Positions 7,133-15,973 of a stretch of 64,000 bases of DNA are shown here, in pieces. The DNA comes from Arthrobacter sp. CJ23 (GTDB lineage Bacteria; Actinomycetota; Actinomycetes; Actinomycetales; Micrococcaceae), in NCBI RefSeq assembly GCF_024741795.1, contig NZ_CP102950.1:4340001-4404000 (forward strand), written 5' to 3'. Positions within the stretch are counted from its first letter, which is position 1. The number at the start of each line of letters is the position of its first letter. A model generated the notes under the pieces. It saw nothing but the letters and a program-made list of their open reading frames with translations. It was not told where the DNA came from and searched no databases. Position numbers and translations under genes: made by a program.

Positions 7133-8974
7133 CTAGCGGGTTTCGTTCATGGCTGGGCCCCCGTGAACAGGGTTCCCTGGCCGTGGGGCCACACCGGCGA
7201 GGGACCCGGCCTGAGCTTGCGAAGGCTGGGAGCTGGTGGGGACTTGCGAGGCTAGGGGGTTCATGGGGATGCGGACGCCGCGTTCGGCGGCGACCTCGAC
7301 GGCGCGTTCGTAGCCGGCGTCGACGTGGCGGATGACGCCCATGCCGGGGTCGTTGGTGAGGAGGCGCTCGAGCTTCTCGGCAGCGAGGTCCGTACCGTCG
7401 GCCACGGAGACCTGGCCGGTGTGGATGGACCGGCCGATGCCCACGCCGCCGCCGTGGTGGATGGACACCCAGGTGGCGCCGGAGGAGGCGGCGGTCAGGG
7501 CGTTCAGCAGCGGCCAGTCGGCGATCGCGTCGGAGCCGTCCTTCATGGCTTCGGTCTCGCGGTACGGGGAGGCCACGGAGCCGGAGTCGAGGTGGTCACG
7601 GCCGATGACGATCGGGGCCTTGACCTTGCCCTCGGCGACGAGCTTGTTGAAAAGCAGGCCGGCCTGGTGGCGTTCGCCGTAGCCGAGCCAGCAGATCCGG
7701 GCCGGGAGGCCTTCGAACTCCACGCGCTCCTGGGCGGCGTCGATCCACTTGTGCAGGTGCTTGTTCTCCGGGAAGAGCTCCTTGATGGCTTCGTCGGTGA
7801 CGCGGATGTCTTCCGGGTCGCCGGAGAGCGCCACCCAGCGGAACGGGCCCAGGCCCTCGCAGAACAGCGGGCGGATGTAGGCCGGGACGAAGCCGGGGAA
7901 TTCGAACGCCCGCCCGTAGCCGCCCTTGCGTGCTTCGTCACGGATGGAGTTGCCGTAGTCGAAGACCTCGGCGCCGGCGTCCTGGAACTCGACCATGGCC
8001 TGTACGTGGCGGGCCATGGAGGCCTGCGCCTTCTTGGTGAAGCCTTCCGGGTCCGCGGCGGCCTCGGCGTGCCATTCCTCGACGGTGATGCCCTCGGGAA
8101 GGTAGGACAGCGGGTCGTGGGCGGAGGTCTGGTCGGTGACGACGTCGATGCTCAGCTCGCCGGCCTTGTGGCGGCGCAGCAGTTCGGGGAAGACCTCGGC
8201 AGCGTTGCCGACGTAGCCCACGGACCAGCCGCGGCGCTCTTCCTTGGCCTTCTGGACCTTGGCGATGGCGGCGTCCAGGTCGGTCTCGACCTCGTCCAGG
8301 TAGCGCTTGCCGACGCGGCGGCGCAGCCGGGTCTCGTCGACGTCCACGATCAGGCAGGCGCCGTCGTTCAGGGTGACGGCGAGCGGCTGGGCGCCGCCCA
8401 TGCCGCCGCAGCCGCCCGTCAGGGTCAGCGTCCCGGCCAGCGGGCCCTCGGTGGAGCCTTCCGCAGCGGGAGCGGGGTGGCGGCCTTCGGCTGCCAGCTT
8501 GTTGCCGACGGCGGCGAAGGTTTCGTAGGTGCCCTGCAGGATGCCCTGGGTGCCGATGTAGATCCAGGAACCGGCGGTCATCTGCCCGTACATCGTCAGG
8601 CCCTCGGCCTCGAGGCGGCGGAATTCGGGCCACGTTGCCCAGTCCCCGACGAGGTTGGAGTTGGCGATCAGCACGCGCGGGGCCCACTTGTTGGTGCGGA
8701 AGACGCCCACCGGCTTGCCGGACTGGACCAGCAGGGTCTCGTCCTCTTCCATGTCCCTCAGGGTGTCCGCGATCGCGTCGAACGCCTTCCAGGAGCGCGC
8801 GGCGCGGCCGGTGCCGCCGTAGACCACGAGGTCCTCGGGGTGCTCGGCGACCTCGGGATCCAGGTTGTTCATCAGCATGCGCAGCGGCGCTTCGGTCTGC
8901 CAGCTCTTGGCGGACAGCTCCGTGCCGCGGGGCGCCTTGACCGGACGGGTTCCGGTGGTGAAATCGGCAGTCAT
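7133..8974 (-). CDS. hutU: Urocanate hydratase (urocanase)
   Basis: Converts urocanate to 4-imidazolone-5-propionate in the cytoplasm with tightly bound NAD. The 613-residue protein keeps the family's hallmarks: [11 protein letters not shown] near residue 50, [13 protein letters not shown] for NAD binding near residue 195, [19 protein letters not shown] and [16 protein letters not shown] in the C-terminal third. The ATG at 8974 follows a GAGGAG site. Urocanases usually end around RGVRIPM (near residue 571); this one continues for about 42 residues of Ser/Pro/Gln/Gly-rich sequence to NETR. It lies 23 bases after the importer's binding-protein gene and is part of the same minus-strand operon. 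Confidence 0.97.
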   Translation of the reverse strand: MTADFTTGTRPVKAPRGTELSAKSWQTEAPLRMLMNNLDPEVAEHPEDLVVYGGTGRAARSWKAFDAIADTLRDMEEDETLLVQSGKPVGVFRTNKWAPRVLIANSNLVGDWATWPEFRRLEAEGLTMYGQMTAGSWIYIGTQGILQGTYETFAAVGNKLAAEGRHPAPAAEGSTEGPLAGTLTLTGGCGGMGGAQPLAVTLNDGACLIVDVDETRLRRRVGKRYLDEVETDLDAAIAKVQKAKEERRGWSVGYVGNAAEVFPELLRRHKAGELSIDVVTDQTSAHDPLSYLPEGITVEEWHAEAAADPEGFTKKAQASMARHVQAMVEFQDAGAEVFDYGNSIRDEARKGGYGRAFEFPGFVPAYIRPLFCEGLGPFRWVALSGDPEDIRVTDEAIKELFPENKHLHKWIDAAQERVEFEGLPARICWLGYGERHQAGLLFNKLVAEGKVKAPIVIGRDHLDSGSVASPYRETEAMKDGSDAIADWPLLNALTAASSGATWVSIHHGGGVGIGRSIHTGQVSVADGTDLAAEKLERLLTNDPGMGVIRHVDAGYERAVEVAAERGVRIPMNPLASQVPTSSQPSQAQAGSLAGVAPRPGNPVHGGPAMNETR

Positions 8975-8997
8975 TGTGTTCTCCTCAAGATTCCGGA

Positions 8998-9909
8998 CTA
9001 TGCCAGGTTCTTCGACTTGAGCCAGTCCTTGGCGATCTGTCCGATGTCCTCGAACTTGGCGGTCCGGCCGTTCATCTGAATCAGGTCTTCGGTGGTCAGC
9101 GCCGCGGAAACCTTGTCCAGAACACTCTTGACCGTGTCCGTGGCCTTCTTCTGGCTGATGACGGGCACGATGTTTTCGGACAAGAACAGGTTCTTGTCGT
9201 CTTCGAGGGCAACCAGGTTGTTGGCGGCGAGTGCAGGATCGGTGCTGAAGAGGTCGGCTACCTGTACCTGGCCGGAAAGGAGGGCGTTCAGCGTGAGCGG
9301 ACCGCCGGCGTCGAGCGCCGAGAATTCCTTGAACTCGAGACCGTAGACGGACTTCAGGCCGGCAACACCGTTGATGCGCGTCTTCCACTCCGGCGGGCCG
9401 CCCAGGACGAGTTCCTTGGCCACGGGCTGGAGGTCGCTGATGGACTTGAGGTTGTGCTTTTCGGCTGTCTCCTTCTTGACGGCCAGGACGTCCTTGTCCT
9501 GTGCCTTCGACGCCGTCAGCTGGGTCAGCCCGGACGGGATCTTGGTGCTCAGCTCCTTGGTGACTTCATCCGAGGTCACCGCCTTGGTGGCGGAGTCGAG
9601 GTACTGAAGGAGGGCTCCGCCGTACTCCGGCATGAGGTCGATGGAGCCGTCCTTCAGCGCCGGAATGGTGACTTCGCGGCTGCCGATGCTGGGCTTCTCG
9701 GTGACCTGGACGCCCTTGGCCTTGAGTGCCTCGGCGTAAATCTTCGCGATGAGCTGGCTTTCCGGGAAGTCGGCGGAGCCCACGATGATGCTGTCCGTGG
9801 AGGCAGCGGCCTGGGAGGTGTTGGAGGAGCCCATGGGGTCTCCGCCGCAAGCACTCAGGGCGATAGCGGTGGCTGCCGCCAAGGCGAAGCCGGGAAGGTA
9901 TTTTTTCAT
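8998..9909 (-). CDS. OpuC/OsmF-type substrate-binding lipoprotein
   Basis: Extracytoplasmic binding protein of a quaternary-amine-type ABC importer, 303 residues. A basic MKK start, hydrophobic stretch and lipobox LSACG show a lipid-anchored secreted protein. The mature part matches the glycine-betaine/choline (ProX/OpuCC/OsmF) class: [18 protein letters not shown] at the start, IDLMPEYGG in the middle and [17 protein letters not shown] later. This class binds trimethylammonium compounds or, in Hut-type systems, histidine. The start at 9909 is chosen over 9954 because the signal peptide begins there. It sits between the permease genes and urocanase, so the cargo is very likely the substrate of the pathway. 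Confidence 0.93.
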   Translation of the reverse strand: MKKYLPGFALAAATAIALSACGGDPMGSSNTSQAAASTDSIIVGSADFPESQLIAKIYAEALKAKGVQVTEKPSIGSREVTIPALKDGSIDLMPEYGGALLQYLDSATKAVTSDEVTKELSTKIPSGLTQLTASKAQDKDVLAVKKETAEKHNLKSISDLQPVAKELVLGGPPEWKTRINGVAGLKSVYGLEFKEFSALDAGGPLTLNALLSGQVQVADLFSTDPALAANNLVALEDDKNLFLSENIVPVISQKKATDTVKSVLDKVSAALTTEDLIQMNGRTAKFEDIGQIAKDWLKSKNLA

Positions 9910-10025
9910 GTCAATTCTTTCTGGGAGGGCCGTTGCGGGGCATGCGGTGGCCAAGTGGGGGTGGGCTGAGTGGTGTTGCCGCCGTGGGGCGGGGTGCCCG
10001 ACGGCGGATGACGCGGGGTAGCGAG

Positions 10026-10745
10026 CTAGACCGTGACGGGGGTCTTCACGGGTTCGGCTGCAACAGCCGACTTGATGGTGCGCCGCGTCAGTCCTGGTGA
10101 GACAACCCGGCGGGTGATGAATGCGAGCAACTGGTCAAAGAACAGGGCCAGCAAAGCGACCAGGACGGCGCCGGCAACCATCTGGCTGTAGTCGTTCTGG
10201 GCCTTGCCGTCGATCAGCAGGCGGCCCAGGCCACCGAGCGAAATGTACGCCGCGATGGTGGCCGTCGAGATGATCTGCAGCAGTGCACTGCGGACACCGG
10301 ACAAAACCAGCGGAAGCGAGCACGGGAGCTGGACATCCGTGAGGATCTTCATGGTCCGGAAGCCCATGCCCCTGGCGGCGTCGACGGCGGCGGCATCCAC
10401 AGCTCGGACGCCGGCATAGGTGTTGGTCAGGATGGGCGGGACAGCCAGCAGCACCAGGACGATGAGGCTGGGCAGGATGTAGCCCATCTTGGACGGGAAA
10501 GCCGGGGAAATCAGCAGGACCAGCAGGATGAGCAGGCCCACGCTGGGGAGTGCGCGCAAGGCGTTGGCCAGGCCGGCGATCATGAAGACGCCCTTGCCGG
10601 TGACGCCGATGTAGATGCCCAGGGGAACGGCGATGACGGCCGCGATGGCCAGGGCGATGAGCGAGTAGAGCAGGTGCTCGCCGATCAGGTTGGGGATGCC
10701 GTCTGCGCCGCTCCAGTGTGCGGGGTCGAACAAGTAGTTGATCAC
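10026..10745 (-). CDS. OpuC-type ABC permease, second subunit
   Basis: A 239-residue membrane subunit of the betaine-type importer. It starts with GTG at 10745 (VINYLFDP), overlapping the stop of the preceding permease as GTGA; a longer open frame upstream is the shadow of that gene. About five to six membrane helices are visible, and the cytoplasmic EAA-like loop is DAARGMGFRTMKILTDVQLPCSLPLVLSGVR, shown here by its key residues G, M and P. It pairs with the 10742-11392 permease to form the heteromeric channel. Confidence 0.92.
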   Translation of the reverse strand: MINYLFDPAHWSGADGIPNLIGEHLLYSLIALAIAAVIAVPLGIYIGVTGKGVFMIAGLANALRALPSVGLLILLVLLISPAFPSKMGYILPSLIVLVLLAVPPILTNTYAGVRAVDAAAVDAARGMGFRTMKILTDVQLPCSLPLVLSGVRSALLQIISTATIAAYISLGGLGRLLIDGKAQNDYSQMVAGAVLVALLALFFDQLLAFITRRVVSPGLTRRTIKSAVAAEPVKTPVTV

Positions 10746-11392
10746 GATGCCACCACCTTGGGGGTCCACGGTGTCAGCCACCGGTTGAGAAGGATGATCA
10801 GTCCGTCCAGGATCATGGCCAGGACCACGCAGAGGATGATGCCGGCGATGATCGGGGTAAAGAAGCGCAGCTGGAAGCCTTGGGTGAAGAGCGAGCCAAG
10901 CTGCGGGATGCCCAACAGTGCGGCCACGGATACGAGGCTCACGTTGGATACGGCGGCCACGCGCAGGCCGGCGCTGATGACGGGGACACCCACGGGCAGT
11001 TCCACCTTCACCAGGCTTTGGTATCCGCGGTAGCCCATGGCCTTGGCGGCCTGGACGGTGTCCTCGGGAACGGAGTCCAGGGCGTCTGCCACTACGCGCA
11101 CCAGCAGGGCCACGGTGTAGATGGTCAGTGCGGCCACGATGTTCATGGGGTCCAGGATCTTGGTGCCAAGGACCAAGGGCAGCAACACGAACAGCGCAAG
11201 CGACGGAACGGTGTAGAGGAGGCCTGCGACACCCACCAGCAGCGGGTAGATGCGGCGGCTCCGGTGTGCCCACCAGCCCAGGGGCAATGCGATCAGCAGG
11301 CCCAGGATCAGCGGGGTGACGGCCAGCAAGACGTGCCAGCCGAGCAGGAAGACAATGTTGTCGAACTGGCGGCCCAGCCACTCGAAGTTCAT
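10742..11392 (-). CDS. OpuC-type ABC permease, first subunit
   Basis: A 216-residue inner-membrane permease with five to six hydrophobic segments. The BPD-transporter loop AAKAMGYRGYQSLVKVELPV, near residues 125-145, is the contact site for the ATPase. The start codon overlaps the stop of the ATPase gene (ATGA), showing translational coupling. Together with the second permease, the ATPase and the binding lipoprotein it makes a complete importer. Confidence 0.93.
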   Translation of the reverse strand: MNFEWLGRQFDNIVFLLGWHVLLAVTPLILGLLIALPLGWWAHRSRRIYPLLVGVAGLLYTVPSLALFVLLPLVLGTKILDPMNIVAALTIYTVALLVRVVADALDSVPEDTVQAAKAMGYRGYQSLVKVELPVGVPVISAGLRVAAVSNVSLVSVAALLGIPQLGSLFTQGFQLRFFTPIIAGIILCVVLAMILDGLIILLNRWLTPWTPKVVAS

Positions 11393-12495
11393 CGCGCCGT
11401 CTCCAGGTGTGGCTCGGCTTCAATGGCCTTGACGACGTCCGTGGCAGTCACGGTGCCGATCAGTTCGCCGTGCTCATTGACCACCACGCCGCGGCGGCTG
11501 GGCGAGGAGAGGGCGGCGTCGAGCAGCTGGCGCATGGTGCCGGATGCGGCCGCCGAGGTGCCGCTGAGGTTCAGGTGCTCCCTCTTCAGCTCACCATCGA
11601 GAAGCTCCGGCTGCGCCCAGCCGAGAGGCTTCCGGCCGCCGTCGACTACCAACACCCAAGCACCCGAGGCCTTGGCGCGGGCCTCTTCCGCAGAAGCGCC
11701 GAGCTGGACCACGGCCTCTTCGCCGATGGCCACAGCCCCGGCCGTCTTGGTGAAACCGAGCGAGCGGTAGCCGCGGTCACGGCCGACGAAGTCCGCCACG
11801 AATTCATCCGCCGGCGAGGTGAGCAGCTCCGACGGGGAAGCCATCTGGGCCAGCTTGCCGCCGACGCGCATCACGGCAACCTGGTCGCCGAGCTTGAGGG
11901 CTTCATCGATGTCGTGGGTGACCATGATGATGGTCTTGCCGATCTCGCGCTGCAGGCGAAGGAACTCCTCCTGCAGCTGCCCGCGGACCACGGGATCCAC
12001 GGCGCTGAAAGGCTCATCCATCAGCATGAACGCCGGGTCGGAAGCCAGGGCACGGGCAACGCCAACGCGCTGCTGCTGGCCACCGGAGAGCTGCCACGGG
12101 TAACGCTTGGCGAAACTGGCGGGCAGGCCGACGCGCTCCATCAGTTCAAGCGCCTTGGTGCGGGCCTTCTGCCGGCTCTCGCCCAGCAGGACCGGCATGG
12201 TGGCGACGTTGTCCACGATGGTGCGGTGCGGGAAGAGTCCGGCGTGCTGGATGACGTAGCCGATCCTGCGTCGAAGCAACGCTGCGTCCATGCCGGAGGT
12301 GGGCTGGTCATCCAGGTAGATGGTGCCGCTGGTGGGTTCGATGAGGCGGTTGATCATCCTCAAGGACGTCGTCTTGCCGCAGCCTGACGGGCCAACCAAG
12401 ATGGTCAGCTTGCCGGTGGGCGCCTCCAGATTGAGGCCGTCGACGGCGACAGTACCGTCGGGGTATGCCTTGGTGACATTTTCAAACTTGATCAT
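11389..12495 (-). CDS. OpuCA/ProV-type ABC ATPase with C-terminal CBS domain
   Basis: A 368-residue energising subunit of the importer. Walker A is GPSGCGKT near residue 36, the signature LSGGQQQR near residue 140, Walker B FMLMDEP and the switch histidine in VTHDIDEA. The family-typical LRRRIGYVIQHAGLFPH follows Walker A. After residue 250 a regulatory CBS region is present, including RRGVVVNEHGELIGTVT. In known betaine transporters CBS domains sense ionic strength or nucleotides; whether this one does is unknown. The ATG overlaps the IclR stop (ATGA), so regulator and transporter are co-transcribed. Confidence 0.95.
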   Translation of the reverse strand: MIKFENVTKAYPDGTVAVDGLNLEAPTGKLTILVGPSGCGKTTSLRMINRLIEPTSGTIYLDDQPTSGMDAALLRRRIGYVIQHAGLFPHRTIVDNVATMPVLLGESRQKARTKALELMERVGLPASFAKRYPWQLSGGQQQRVGVARALASDPAFMLMDEPFSAVDPVVRGQLQEEFLRLQREIGKTIIMVTHDIDEALKLGDQVAVMRVGGKLAQMASPSELLTSPADEFVADFVGRDRGYRSLGFTKTAGAVAIGEEAVVQLGASAEEARAKASGAWVLVVDGGRKPLGWAQPELLDGELKREHLNLSGTSAAASGTMRQLLDAALSSPSRRGVVVNEHGELIGTVTATDVVKAIEAEPHLETAR

Positions 12496-13178
12496 TTTGC
12501 TTCCATGCTTTCCTGGGGTAGCTCATGGTTTTCGGTGTTCAGTGTGAGGACGTTGTCAGCTTCCTCCACCAGTTGCTGGCCGATCTTGAGGGCCTTCAGC
12601 TCGTCCACGCGGTAGCTGGGAACCACGATGCTCAAGGAAGCCACCGTCCGTCCCCCCATGACCACCGGCGCGGCGATGGCCGTGACGTCGTCCTCCACAC
12701 CGCTCCGCACCACGGCAAAGCCACGCTCGGGCTGTTCGCCCTTGAGTACTTGGCCGGAGGCTGTGCCTTCGAGCGGGATGCTCCGCCCCACCCAGCTGGA
12801 GTGCCTGATCGAATGAGTGCCCTCAACAATCGCGATGTAGATTCCCGTGTCCCCAACCCCGGGAATGCTCAGATAGCAGGATTCGCGCGTTTCAGCGACG
12901 AGTCGCTTCATGGCGGGTGTGCACAACGCCACGAGCGATTCTTTGCCGAGAGCCAGTGCACCCAGCTGGATGATGCTGGCGCCGGGGCGGAAGTTCCCGC
13001 CGCCGTCCCTGGAGACAAAGCCGCTGCCTTCAAGCGTGCGCAGGAGGCGAAGGGCGGTGCTTGGCGAGAGGTCCGCGAACCTCGCGGCATCGCTCAGGGC
13101 AATGGCTCCTTCGGAACAAACTGCTCCCAAGAGGGCGAGCGCCCTCTCTACTGTCCGGGTGGAGGAATCTGCCATCAC
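12492..13178 (-). CDS. IclR-family regulator of the cluster
   Basis: A 228-residue regulator with an N-terminal winged helix (TVERALALLGAV, then LSDAARFADLSPSTALRLLR) and a C-terminal effector domain (IPLEGTASGQVLKGE, then VVRSGVEDDVTAIAAPV). This layout is standard for IclR proteins that bind small catabolites. It is the first gene of the minus-strand operon and is divergent from the amidohydrolase gene. The intergenic region carries two inverted copies of a 20-base motif that may be its binding sites. Control of both arms of the cluster is likely. Confidence 0.93.
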   Translation of the reverse strand: MMADSSTRTVERALALLGAVCSEGAIALSDAARFADLSPSTALRLLRTLEGSGFVSRDGGGNFRPGASIIQLGALALGKESLVALCTPAMKRLVAETRESCYLSIPGVGDTGIYIAIVEGTHSIRHSSWVGRSIPLEGTASGQVLKGEQPERGFAVVRSGVEDDVTAIAAPVVMGGRTVASLSIVVPSYRVDELKALKIGQQLVEEADNVLTLNTENHELPQESMEAK

Positions 13179-13215
13179 ACACCTTCACTTTCCGTGGCCC
13201 ACATCACAACCTTCT

Positions 13216-13235
13216 TGCCATCCAGTAAAAACCAC
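13216..13235 (-). promoter_or_regulatory. 20-base motif, copy facing the IclR operon
   Basis: Read on the minus strand this is GTGGTTTTTACTGGATGGCA, 38-57 bases upstream of the IclR start. It matches the plus-strand motif at 13380-13399 in 17 of 20 positions. Candidate operator or promoter element shared by both arms of the divergent cluster. Confidence 0.6.
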
Positions 13236-13379
13236 TTTTCACACCACGGCAAGAGGTTTCGCCAAATTTCCTGAGATTCCGGGATTTGAGACGCTGCACG
13301 TCACCGGGAGGTGTCGGCGGTGTTTCGGGGCTGTTAATTGTGCCGGTTTTCCACTCAAGCCCTTGTCATGGAGTGGCAT

Positions 13380-13399
13380 GTGCTTTTTACTTGGTGGCA
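13380..13399 (+). promoter_or_regulatory. 20-base motif, copy facing the amidohydrolase operon
   Basis: GTGCTTTTTACTTGGTGGCA lies 23-42 bases before the amidohydrolase GTG start, in inverted orientation to the copy at 13216-13235 and with 17 of 20 positions identical. The matching placement on each side argues for a common regulator, most simply the IclR protein. Confidence 0.6.
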
Positions 13400-13421
13400 G
13401 TCTTCAACATCGGAGGAACAC

Positions 13422-14621
13422 GTGGAAACCGTTAATAAGCTCCTTGACTCGATCAAGGACGTAGGCCGCGATGCGGTGCGCGGAGGTTACTCCAGGGCCG
13501 TCTACTCGACGCCCGAGCTCGACCTCAGGCACTGGTTCATCGAGCAGGCCCAACAGCGCGGCCTCGACGTCGAGACCGACCGCAACGGGATCATCTGGGC
13601 CTGGTGGGGAAAACCCCACGACGGCGCCCTGGTCACCGGCAGCCACCTCGATTCAGTCCCGGGCGGAGGAGCATTCGACGGACCGCTCGGCGTCGCTTCG
13701 GCGCTGGCCGCCGTCGATATCCTCAAGGCGCGCGGAGTTCAGCCGCCGCGCTCTTTGGCCATCACGGTCTTCCCGGAGGAAGAAGGGTCCCGCTTTGGTG
13801 TGGCCTGCCTGGGGTCGCGGCTCCTGACCGGGGCCATCGACGTCCACAAGGCGCTGAACCTGCGCGACGTCAACGGCGATACTTTCGCCGACGTCGCGCG
13901 GGGCAACGGGCTGGATCCCCGGCATGTCGGCCCCGATCCGGAGGCTTTGGCACGGATCGGCGACTTCGTTGAATTGCACGTGGAACAGGGCAAGGGGCTG
14001 GGGCAGGGCGGGCCGGCCATCGCCGTCGGAAGCTCGATCCTGGGCCATGGACGCTGGAAAATGAGCGTGGGCGGCCAAGGTAACCACGCCGGCACCACCC
14101 TCATGGCCGACCGCTCCGATCCGATGGTGGCGGCCGCGCAGATCGTACTCGCCGTGCGCGATATCGCCGCGAAGCAGCCGGATGCCCGGGCAACCGTCGG
14201 CCGCTTGACGCCCGTCCCGGGCGGTACCAATGTGATCGCGTCGCGCGTCGATCTGTGGCTTGATGCCCGCCACCCGGACGACGCCGTGACGGCGCAACTC
14301 ATCGAAGCGATCTACCGTTCGGCCAGGGAAGTCGCGGCTGGCGAAGGATGCACGGTGACCCTCACCGAGGAGTCGTATAGCGATACCGTGCACTTCGATG
14401 CCGAGCTGAGCCGACGCATCAGCGGGGTCCTGCCGGGCGCTCCCGTGCTGGCAACCGGCGCAGGGCACGACGCGGGCGTGCTGGCCGGATACGTTCCCTC
14501 CGCGATGCTCTTTGTCCGCAATCCCAGCGGAATCTCGCATTCGCCGGAAGAGTACGTGGCTGACGAGGACGCCTCGGCCGGCGCGGCTGCCCTGGCGGAT
14601 GTTCTGGAGGAACTTCTGTGA
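13422..14621 (+). CDS. M20-family Zn amidohydrolase (allantoate / N-carbamoyl-amino-acid hydrolase type)
   Basis: A 399-residue cytoplasmic hydrolase of the AllC/HyuC branch of peptidase family M20. Metal ligands are visible in VTGSHLDSVPGGGAFDG, FPEEEGSRFG, ELHVEQG and GAGHDAG, and the dimerisation-domain motif is GNHAGTTLM. The GTG at 13422 with GGAGG five bases upstream is the chosen start; the frame is open further upstream without a good site. The enzyme removes an N-carbamoyl, formyl-like or ureido group. Overlap with hutF (GTGA) makes deformylation of N-formylglutamate, or hydrolysis of N-carbamoylglutamate, the likely job here. This is inferred from context. Confidence 0.9.
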   Translation: METVNKLLDSIKDVGRDAVRGGYSRAVYSTPELDLRHWFIEQAQQRGLDVETDRNGIIWAWWGKPHDGALVTGSHLDSVPGGGAFDGPLGVASALAAVDILKARGVQPPRSLAITVFPEEEGSRFGVACLGSRLLTGAIDVHKALNLRDVNGDTFADVARGNGLDPRHVGPDPEALARIGDFVELHVEQGKGLGQGGPAIAVGSSILGHGRWKMSVGGQGNHAGTTLMADRSDPMVAAAQIVLAVRDIAAKQPDARATVGRLTPVPGGTNVIASRVDLWLDARHPDDAVTAQLIEAIYRSAREVAAGEGCTVTLTEESYSDTVHFDAELSRRISGVLPGAPVLATGAGHDAGVLAGYVPSAMLFVRNPSGISHSPEEYVADEDASAGAAALADVLEELL

Positions 14622-15973
14622 ACGGGTTCTGGTGCGAGAGTGCCCTCATCACAGTCAACGGCGGCACGGGCGCTCCGGAAGTGGCCGCCGGCGTACGCCT
14701 GGAGACACAGGACGGCCGCATCTCGAACATCACCACGGGAGTCCAGCCCCAGCAAGGTGATACGAAACTGCTTGGCATAACCTTCCCGGCAGCGGCCAAC
14801 GCCCATTCGCACGCTTTCCACAGAGTCCTGCGCGGGCGTACCCATGACGGTCGCGGAGACTTCTGGGTGTGGCGGGAGCAGATGTACCGGAGCGCGTCCG
14901 AGCTGACTCCGGAGAAATACGAGAAGCTGGCCACTGCCGTCTTCGCTGAAATGGTGGTAGCCGGCTTCAGCAGTGTGGCCGAATTCCACTATGTCCACCA
15001 CCAGCTCAGCGGCGCACCCTATGCTGAACCGCATGCCATGGAGCTGGCCCTCGTCCGGGCGGCAATGTCAGCCGGGATCCGCCTCACCCTCTTGGACACT
15101 TTGTATCTGGCCGGAGGAATTGGAACGCCACTCAGCCCCGAACAGGCAAGGTTCGGGGACGCCGGTGTCGAAGCCTGGCTGGACCGCCTCTCCTCGCTTC
15201 GGACTGCGATAGCGAAGGACTATTCACCGGATCTCGTGAGCGTGGGTGCTGCCCTGCATTCCGTCCGTGCCGTGCCCGAAGAAGACCTCAAGGTTGTTGC
15301 CCGGGAGTTGCCTGCCGATATCCCCCTCCACATCCACCTGAGCGAACAACCCGCGGAAAACGAAGCCTGCCTGGAGGCCTACGGCACCACCCCGGCCGGA
15401 CTCTTGGAGCGCCACGGGCTGCTGTCCCAAAGGCTCTCCGCCGTCCACGCCACGCACCTGACGCACGACGACATCGCCCTGCTCGGAAAAGCCGGGGCAA
15501 CCGTGGTGATGTGCCCAAGCACCGAGGCCGACCTCGCGGACGGGATCGGCCCCGCAAGGGAGCTTTCCGACGCCGGAGCCGCCATAGCCCTCGGCACGGA
15601 CCAGCACGCGGTGATCGATCCCTGGATTGAAATGCGGACGCTGGAACACGGGGAACGCCTGGGCACCGGGCAGCGCGGCAGGTTCTCCCCGCAGGAACTG
15701 CTGCGGGCCGCAACGGATGGGGCCGCACGATCCATGGCCACCCCCATCGCTTCCTCGGCGCTGCACATCGGCGCAGTCTGTGACCTCATGGTCATCGATC
15801 CCGCTTCGACCCGCACCGCCGGATCCCGGCCGCTCCAGATGACCTTCAGTGCGACTGCGAGCGACGTTACCGACGTCGTCATCGCCGGAGAGCTGCTCGC
15901 TTCCCAAGGCGTGCACAGGCGCCTCGGCAGGCCGGGCAGCCTCCTGACCGAAGCGTTGAAGGAGCTCTCCTAG
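14618..15973 (+). CDS. hutF: Formimidoylglutamate deiminase
   Basis: A 451-residue amidohydrolase-superfamily enzyme converting N-formimino-L-glutamate to N-formyl-L-glutamate and ammonia. It shows NAHSHAFHRVLRGR near residue 60 (metal-binding HxH), VAEFHYVHH, HIHLSEQ, VHATHL and the late aspartate in LGTDQHA, a pattern specific to HutF among close relatives. The GTG start overlaps the stop of the M20 gene. HutF marks the five-step histidine route that ends with a deformylase, which is not present as a classical HutG. No imidazolonepropionase (HutI) gene occurs in the window, so that step must be encoded elsewhere if the pathway is complete. Confidence 0.94.
   Translation: MNGFWCESALITVNGGTGAPEVAAGVRLETQDGRISNITTGVQPQQGDTKLLGITFPAAANAHSHAFHRVLRGRTHDGRGDFWVWREQMYRSASELTPEKYEKLATAVFAEMVVAGFSSVAEFHYVHHQLSGAPYAEPHAMELALVRAAMSAGIRLTLLDTLYLAGGIGTPLSPEQARFGDAGVEAWLDRLSSLRTAIAKDYSPDLVSVGAALHSVRAVPEEDLKVVARELPADIPLHIHLSEQPAENEACLEAYGTTPAGLLERHGLLSQRLSAVHATHLTHDDIALLGKAGATVVMCPSTEADLADGIGPARELSDAGAAIALGTDQHAVIDPWIEMRTLEHGERLGTGQRGRFSPQELLRAATDGAARSMATPIASSALHIGAVCDLMVIDPASTRTAGSRPLQMTFSATASDVTDVVIAGELLASQGVHRRLGRPGSLLTEALKELS

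Noticed and set aside
7325..9079. A 584-codon open frame on the plus strand opposite urocanase
   Set aside because: The minus strand encodes a clear urocanase over the same bases. The plus frame shows only Gly/Val/Asp/Leu-rich shadow sequence.
13380..13399. Resemblance of the TGGCA-containing motif to a sigma-54 promoter
   Set aside because: Actinobacteria lack sigma-54, the TTGCT partner box is missing, and the inverted pair fits an operator better.
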